Below are positions 43,835-48,572 of a DNA stretch of 48,572 bases, in pieces. The first letter of the stretch is position 1. Each line of letters opens with the position of its first letter. The notes under the pieces were generated by a model. It was not told where the DNA came from, ran no database searches, and saw only the letters and a list, made by a program, of their open reading frames with translations. Both the position numbers and the translations under genes were made by a program. Origin of the DNA: Pseudomonadales bacterium (GTDB taxonomy: Bacteria > Pseudomonadota > Gammaproteobacteria > Pseudomonadales > Azotimanducaceae); NCBI GenBank assembly GCA_019090385.1, contig JAHRWB010000198.1, positions 1 to 48,572 of the forward strand. The letters are read 5' to 3'.

Positions 43835-44910
43835 GCGGCACCACCCCGGCCCGGAAAACCGAATTGATTAGTTGGTACATATCGAGAATTGACCGAAACA
43901 ACAGCTAATAGCAGTAATACCCCTACCCCATTGTGCATGGTAGCAACCGTCAACGGCACTGAAAATAATACATTTGCAACACCCAGCGATAGTTGTACTA
44001 CGAGCAGCACTAGCATAACAACCACCGCGAACCTGTTAACACCCGCTTGTCGCCCAAACATTAACATCCGCACCCCTAAAGTTAGAATCACAATAAATGT
44101 TACCATAGCTCCGACACGATGCATTACGTGAATGGCTATGCGCGCGTGACTACTCATTAAACCACCAAGATAGTTTGGCCCAAGTGTCTGCAATACGTTA
44201 AAGCCCTGAACAATATCCATCTTCGGCCACATTTCATTCTGACATGTAGGAAAGTCGGGACAAGCAAGTGCGGCGTAATTGGACGTTGTCCACCCACCCA
44301 GTGCGATCTGCAACAATAAAACAGCCAGTCCTAACCGCGCGTGCACTTTAAGTCCGAAATTTTTAGACAAGACATGCGTCCGGGCAACAGTTTCTGCCTC
44401 TATCCCCGATGCGACTAATTTTAACCTGATAAGCCACAAAACAACGAGTGTCATAAACCCGCCTAATAAATGCACCGTTACTATTTGAGGCCAAAGCTTT
44501 AATGTAACAGTCCACATACCAAATGCTGCCTGACAAATAACAAGTAGGAGCAGAATATAGGAAAGCTTTGCCGTGTTAGAGCGATTGAAAGTCGAATCCA
44601 ATTTTGAAAACCGGAAAGAAAGCCAGGCTATCGACAATATAAGCAAGCCCAGGCAACCTGCAAAGTACCGGTGAATCATCTCCGGCCAGGCTTTTTCAGA
44701 CTCAACCAGGGCATTTGGGAAACGTTTTTCCGCTTCTGCAATTTCAGCGATTGACTCTGGTACGGAAAAAAATCCGTAACACCCGGGCCAATCAGGACAA
44801 CCTAATCCGGCGTCAGCCAGACGTGTAAATGCGCCCAAAACAACGACTACAAAGCCCAGCAGTATTCCAAAATTAACAAGTAATATTAAACGTTTTTTTC
44901 TACTATCCAA
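43831..44910 (-). CDS. ctaA: Haem A synthase (CtaA/COX15)
   Basis: Oxidises the C8 methyl of haem O to make haem A for the aa3 oxidase. 359 aa, eight predicted membrane helices. GAFTRLADAGLGCPDWPGCYG with the first Cys pair, EMIHRYFAGCLGLLI (haem-ligand His), TVHLLGGFMTLVVLWL, LACPDFPTCQNEMWP (second Cys pair) and HVMHRVGAMVTF plus MHNGVGVLLLL. All haem ligands are intact. Its start overlaps the upstream gene by 8 bp, indicating an operon. Confidence 0.96.
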   Translation of the reverse strand: MDSRKKRLILLVNFGILLGFVVVVLGAFTRLADAGLGCPDWPGCYGFFSVPESIAEIAEAEKRFPNALVESEKAWPEMIHRYFAGCLGLLILSIAWLSFRFSKLDSTFNRSNTAKLSYILLLLVICQAAFGMWTVTLKLWPQIVTVHLLGGFMTLVVLWLIRLKLVASGIEAETVARTHVLSKNFGLKVHARLGLAVLLLQIALGGWTTSNYAALACPDFPTCQNEMWPKMDIVQGFNVLQTLGPNYLGGLMSSHARIAIHVMHRVGAMVTFIVILTLGVRMLMFGRQAGVNRFAVVVMLVLLVVQLSLGVANVLFSVPLTVATMHNGVGVLLLLAVVSVNSRYVPTNQFGFPGRGGAA

Positions 44911-45472
44911 TGCGAGATACCTTTAGCAGTTTCTTTAGATCCTCAAGGAGAGGCTTCCCAGCTTCAGAATACGGGTAATAAAATACAATATTGGCCAGGG
45001 GGTCTACAATATACACCCCATTTTTAAGAGTTCCTTGCCTAGCTGTGAATATTTTAAGCTCGGGATATTTCTCTACAATTTTAGCCATATCTTTATCTAC
45101 GCTTATTCCATCACGTGACAATCTTAACCAGGCACGACGTGCTCTCGATATTTCCCGATTCAATAAAACGTGGCTACCACGCACCAAATGCAACGCATTC
45201 TCACAGTCTGTTCGACAGAACTCACCGCTAACTACGACTAACCACCAAACACCAGACTCTCCTAGTTTTTGACTATCTCCCAGATCATTTTTAATCCCCA
45301 AAGTATCTGCAGATATTATTGGATTTAGCAACTCACCCTTGCTGGAGGAAGCCCAGGGTTCGCTACCCTCTAGAAAATAGTATAAAACGTAGGCAAAACC
45401 CAATGGTACCAGCGCCACTGCACACAGCAGAATTAGTTTACGCTGACTTTTCTGATTATCACTGGATTCCAT
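44903..45472 (-). CDS. Oxidase-cluster membrane protein with thioredoxin-like domain
   Basis: 189 aa. One N-terminal membrane helix (about residues 12-33), then a periplasmic domain with VWWLVVVSGEFCRTDCENALHLVR. This resembles the SCO/thioredoxin first helix with a C-x3-C pair, followed by IFTARQGTLKNGVYIVDPLANIVFYYP, like the C-terminal strand of SCO proteins. A homologue occupies the same place (between surf1 and ctaA) in Pseudomonas and is annotated only as oxidase-associated. A metallochaperone or thiol-reductase role is inferred from the fold and the two cysteines. Confidence 0.85.
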   Translation of the reverse strand: MESSDNQKSQRKLILLCAVALVPLGFAYVLYYFLEGSEPWASSSKGELLNPIISADTLGIKNDLGDSQKLGESGVWWLVVVSGEFCRTDCENALHLVRGSHVLLNREISRARRAWLRLSRDGISVDKDMAKIVEKYPELKIFTARQGTLKNGVYIVDPLANIVFYYPYSEAGKPLLEDLKKLLKVSRIG

Positions 45473-45496
45473 ACTGTTTGCCTTACTTTAGAAATA

Positions 45497-46240
45497 TTAT
45501 TGATTTTTTTTACGATAGAGGACAATAAGCCCGACTAATAAAGTAATTGCCAAACCAAACCATTGCACAGCATAACCTGTATGCTTTTCACCAGAAAAAG
45601 ATATATTTTGCGTTAAAACTATCAATACTCCTGGTTGCAGCTTTTCCAGTCGCAACAGGTTGGGGAAGACAGAGAGTCCCAGCATATCCTGCATATGTGC
45701 CAAATCCACCCGCTGAATGCGTTTTGGCCACCCATCAACTTCTGGCAGATCTTTTAGCAATGGCACCAAACCCAAGTTAGGCCATATCACATTCAATATA
45801 CTGATGTCTTCCTCAGGAGTTACGAGCACAGGTAAGTTAGAGCGGTCCGCTTCAGCTGCTAGCCAGCCTCTATCTACCAAATAATTATTACCCATAGCAC
45901 TTCTAAAGGCGCTAACCAGTCGATACCCAGGCTGCCCTTTGTAAAGCTGATTATCAATGAGAAAGTTTCTACCCGGTAAATACTGACCCCTTAGACGCAA
46001 CTGCCTAAATGCCAATTCCGACTCCATTCCTAAACCACTTTCTTCAAGCTCCGAAATCTGTAACGCATTTTCTTTCAAAGGCCGCATTGCCAAGCTGTCA
46101 AAGTACCGATCTTCAAGCGAACGCTTATAGGCTGCCCTTTCCAGCTGCCAAAATCCCAACCAAAGGAGCAAGCTGAACAGTGCCAAAATCCCAACGAGTA
46201 TAATCAAGGAAGAGAGCTTTTTGGACTTCATACTTAACAT
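45497..46240 (-). CDS. SURF1 family oxidase assembly protein
   Basis: 247 aa with the two-helix SURF1 topology: N-terminal helix at about residues 12-32 (LLLWLGFWQLERAAYKRSLE follows it) and C-terminal helix at about 222-240 after YAVQWFGLAITLLVG. The periplasmic part has LRGQYLPGRNFLIDNQLYKGQPGYRLVSAF split around residue 85-115 and NNYLVDRGWLA. Family role is haem A insertion into subunit I. Divergent from the DUF2909 gene across 74 bp. Confidence 0.95.
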   Translation of the reverse strand: MLSMKSKKLSSLIILVGILALFSLLLWLGFWQLERAAYKRSLEDRYFDSLAMRPLKENALQISELEESGLGMESELAFRQLRLRGQYLPGRNFLIDNQLYKGQPGYRLVSAFRSAMGNNYLVDRGWLAAEADRSNLPVLVTPEEDISILNVIWPNLGLVPLLKDLPEVDGWPKRIQRVDLAHMQDMLGLSVFPNLLRLEKLQPGVLIVLTQNISFSGEKHTGYAVQWFGLAITLLVGLIVLYRKKNQ

Positions 46241-46314
46241 GTAGCTATTCGCCCACTTAAACTCGGCGTATCATAAGGCTTTCCCGAACGCACCAATATA
46301 GGTAAGTAAAATAA

Positions 46315-46533
46315 GTGCTAAAAGTAATTATTATTCTGCTGTTAATTGGCGTGATCACCAGCCTGTTTGGTGGCCTGGCCTTTATGTTCAAAGATGCTCA
46401 AATTCCCGATTCAAAGCGAACGCTATATGCTCTCGGTATTCGAATTACACTGGCTACAGCGCTTATGTTGATGATATTTTATGGTTTATACACTGGCCAG
46501 TTGTCACTTAACGCTCCCTGGCATAAATATTAA
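46315..46533 (+). CDS. Twin-transmembrane DUF2909 protein
   Basis: 72 aa, GTG start with AGGTAAG about 8 bases upstream. Two membrane helices (about residues 2-24 and 43-65) joined by the conserved loop FMFKDAQIPDSKRTLYALGIRI. Small protein of unknown function found in the oxidase cluster of Pseudomonas relatives between cox3 and surf1, as here, on the strand opposite to both. Confidence 0.88.
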   Translation: MLKVIIILLLIGVITSLFGGLAFMFKDAQIPDSKRTLYALGIRITLATALMLMIFYGLYTGQLSLNAPWHKY

Positions 46534-46647
46534 TCTGATACCCAGCCAATAAGGCCTTTCGTCCATCGATATAAACCAAACAGGCGGATAGCAAAGCAAA
46601 AGATTTCTGCCTAAAACTACCACACCTGTTTTATAGAACCACAGTAC

Positions 46648-47562
46648 TCAGTATATATACACGAAGAAAAACAGAAAAACCCACACAACATCTACGAAAT
46701 GCCAGTACCACGAGGCGGCTTCAAAACCGAATTGATCGTCATGGCTAAAGTGGCCTTTAAATGCGCGCACCAACTGCACAGCAAGAATAAAGGTACCCAG
46801 CGTTACGTGAAAGCCATGAAAGCCCGTCAGTAAGAAAAATGTAGAACCGTATATGCCAGTACCCAGCGTCAGGCCCATCTCACTATAGGCATGCATATAT
46901 TCTTCTACCTGCAAAAACAGAAATACAATACCCAACAAGACGGTAATACCCAGCCAAGCTTTCAAAGCTCCCCTAGCCCCATTTTTTATTGCCGTATGAG
47001 CCATGTGCACGGTTACGCTTGAGCTCAACAGAATCGCAGTATTCCAAAATGGGAGATATGAACCCCATTGACTTAATGGAGGAGCCGCCATCGACTCACC
47101 AGGATTCGGGAAAACACTCGGATCTGGGTTCTCCACTATCGGCCATACTGCCTGAAACGCCGGCCATAGATAATCACCCGTAATACCCTTTCCCCCTTCA
47201 CCACCCAACCAAACCATCACAAAATTACGGGTATAAAATAATGCACCAAAAAATGCAGCAAAAAACATTACTTCAGAAAAAATAAACCACGACATTCCCC
47301 AAACATAAGATTTTTTCAGTTGGGCATTTGCAAGTCCTTCATGGTTCTCCGCAATAACTTTTCCATACCAGGCAACCAATACAGCCGCCAAAACCGTAAA
47401 CCCGGCATAAAATAAGATGTGTGTTCCACCGTCCTCCCCTGCTTTGAGCTGATTTAGCCAATTAGCCAGCCCATACATCATAGTACCGACACCAAAGGCT
47501 GCCCAAACCGGATACCAACTGCTTTCCGGTATATAATAGTGCGAATTATCATTAGTCGACAT
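46648..47562 (-). CDS. Cytochrome c oxidase subunit III
   Basis: 304 aa, seven membrane helices. YYIPESSWYPVWAAFGVGTM start, GMSWFIFSEVMFFAAFFGALFY (conserved Glu), WNTAILLSSSVTVHMAHTAIK, TGFHGFHVTLGTFILAVQLVRA and the terminal EAASWYWHFVDVVWVFLFFFVYIY split around residue 280-304 are all family segments. The insert between helices III and IV (AFQAVWPIVENPDPSVFPNPGE) is the longer aa3-type form. Stop is TAT-codon followed by TGA after IYIY. It follows ctaG by 18 bp in the cox1-ctaG-cox3 order. Confidence 0.97.
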   Translation of the reverse strand: MSTNDNSHYYIPESSWYPVWAAFGVGTMMYGLANWLNQLKAGEDGGTHILFYAGFTVLAAVLVAWYGKVIAENHEGLANAQLKKSYVWGMSWFIFSEVMFFAAFFGALFYTRNFVMVWLGGEGGKGITGDYLWPAFQAVWPIVENPDPSVFPNPGESMAAPPLSQWGSYLPFWNTAILLSSSVTVHMAHTAIKNGARGALKAWLGITVLLGIVFLFLQVEEYMHAYSEMGLTLGTGIYGSTFFLLTGFHGFHVTLGTFILAVQLVRAFKGHFSHDDQFGFEAASWYWHFVDVVWVFLFFFVYIY

Positions 47563-47580
47563 TTAGTAAAATCTCCAAAA

Positions 47581-48150
47581 TTATGTCTTAACCTTCCCAT
47601 ATGGAAGCGGAATATTCCGAGCAGCCAGGTCAGTTACGTCAAACAGTGCATAGGATAATGAAATAGTGTAAATATTCTTCGGAAGCTCAGGTCCAATAAT
47701 AAATCGCATCGGCATGTCGAGCTCTTCCCCCGGATTCAACAATTGCTGAGTAAAACAAAAACACTCCGTTTTGTGAAAAAACTCAGCGGCTGTCGAAGGT
47801 GACAGAGATGGCACCGCTTGCGCCACCATAACCCTGTCCGTTGTATTTTTAACATGGAAATTAACTTCTTTTAACTCGCCAGGATGAACGCGAACACCAC
47901 CTTTTTCTGCGGAAAATTCCCATGGCATACCTGCATTGGTATTGGTAATAAAATTTACCTTGATCAAACGTGTCTTGTCCGGCACCAACATAGCAGCATC
48001 ATAGGTATACGCGCTATCAGCAGTTTTACCATTTAACCCGGTCACATCACACAACAAGTCATATAAGGGGACAAGCGCAAACGCAAAACCAAACATTCCA
48101 ATACCTATCAGAACTAACTTGCGAACGGTTTTGTTGTTGCGCTGATCCAT
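47581..48150 (-). CDS. ctaG: Cytochrome c oxidase assembly protein CtaG (Cox11)
   Basis: Copper chaperone for the CuB site of subunit I. 189 aa, one N-terminal membrane helix (about residues 12-34) with the periplasmic domain after it. The copper-binding CFCF is in HKTECFCFTQQLLNPGEELDMP, and MPWEFSAEKGGVRVHPGELKEV is typical. All ligand cysteines are intact. It starts 3 bp after the cox1 stop and is co-transcribed with cox1 and cox3. Confidence 0.96.
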   Translation of the reverse strand: MDQRNNKTVRKLVLIGIGMFGFAFALVPLYDLLCDVTGLNGKTADSAYTYDAAMLVPDKTRLIKVNFITNTNAGMPWEFSAEKGGVRVHPGELKEVNFHVKNTTDRVMVAQAVPSLSPSTAAEFFHKTECFCFTQQLLNPGEELDMPMRFIIGPELPKNIYTISLSYALFDVTDLAARNIPLPYGKVKT

Positions 48151-48153
48151 AGC

Positions 48154-48572
48154 CTAAGAATGCGCCTCAGATTCAACAAACTTGGGTGGCTCTGTAAAGG
48201 TATGATAGGGAGCAGGTGAGGGAACAGTCCATTCAAATCCATGAGCACCTTCCCAAACACGCTCAGTTGCAGGTTTCCCGCTTTTAATGGCGCTAATTAC
48301 CACGTAGAGGAAAAACAGTTGTGAAAATCCAAATAAAAATGCGCCAATACTGGAAATCATGTTGAAATCTGCAAATTGCATTGCGTAATCCGGTATCCGT
48401 CGCGGCATGCCCGCAAGGCCAGAAAAATGCTGAGGGAAAAATGTAACATTTACTCCAACGAAGGATAACCAAAAATGCACCTTACCGAGAGTTTCGTTAT
48501 ACATCCGGCCACACCACTTCGGAAGCCAGTAGTAAACCGCAGCAAATATTGCAAACAAGGCTCCAGGAACCA
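48154..48572 (-). CDS. Cytochrome c oxidase subunit I, C-terminal part (runs off window)
   Basis: 139 residues of the C-terminus, open to the right edge (reading ...VPGALFAIFAAVYYWLPKW). Family segments: GRMYNETLGKVHFWLSFVGVNVTFFPQHFSGLAGMPRRIPDY split over residues about 20-62, FADFNMISSIGAFLFGFSQL and the tail WEGAHGFEWTVPSPAPYHTF. This is the haem-copper oxidase subunit I of the aa3 type; the haem and CuB ligands lie outside the window. First gene visible of the cox1-ctaG-cox3 operon. Confidence 0.97.
   Translation of the reverse strand, partial: VPGALFAIFAAVYYWLPKWCGRMYNETLGKVHFWLSFVGVNVTFFPQHFSGLAGMPRRIPDYAMQFADFNMISSIGAFLFGFSQLFFLYVVISAIKSGKPATERVWEGAHGFEWTVPSPAPYHTFTEPPKFVESEAHS

Overview
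This 48.6 kb window is a stretch of gammaproteobacterial chromosome. Gene content and order point to the Pseudomonadales in the broad sense, perhaps a marine Cellvibrionales-like lineage. The base composition looks moderate by eye, in the mid-40s % GC. The left part follows the Pseudomonas order rho / hemY-hemX-hemD-hemC / algR-algZ / argH / cyaA / lptM-lysA-dapF-DUF484-xerC-yigB / sutA / amtB-glnK / ubiK / comM. The right part follows EEP nuclease-dsbA-cytochrome c4 / engB / polA / DUF2782-thrB, and then runs directly into the aa3 cytochrome oxidase assembly block (sco, ctaA, surf1, DUF2909, cox3, ctaG, cox1). No IS element, prophage, CRISPR array, rRNA or convincing tRNA was seen.

Layout: 1-1035, 3' part of rho. 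1028-6983 (minus), haem biosynthesis genes and the AlgZ/AlgR-type two-component pair. 7140-16108 (plus), argH, cyaA, then the lptM-lysA-dapF-DUF484-xerC-yigB run. 16124-20712 (minus), thrC, a short SutA-like RNA polymerase-binding protein, and a nitrogen operon (TorF-like porin, glnK, amtB) with a visible sigma-54 promoter and two NtrC-like sites. 21061-22908 (plus), ubiK and comM. 22920-29761 (minus), cytochrome c5, a three-gene leucine-catabolism cluster and an acetolactate synthase-like enzyme. 30100-38053, a TPR protein, alanine racemase, a diheme cytochrome, a small Arg-rich protein, an aceE without aceF, an EEP-family protein, dsbA and cytochrome c4. 38237-43175, engB, an intergenic small-RNA candidate, polA, DUF2782 and thrB. 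43172-48572, cytochrome c oxidase and its assembly factors, with cox1 running off the right edge.

Most genes are ordinary housekeeping genes with intact signature residues. I do not see a clear new multi-gene system. The points that stand out are gene-level departures from the family norm. The class I adenylate cyclase keeps its length and frame but has lost the GS and D-x-D residues of the nucleotidyltransferase site. The methylcrotonyl-CoA carboxylase alpha subunit ends exactly before the biotinyl (BCCP) domain. ThrB has Glu in place of the metal-binding Asp and a basic insertion. The SutA-like protein lacks the acidic N-terminal tail. The polA-engB gap holds a Spot 42/ErsA-position small-RNA candidate with its own promoter-like boxes and a strong terminator. 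All alignments were made by eye from memory of the families.
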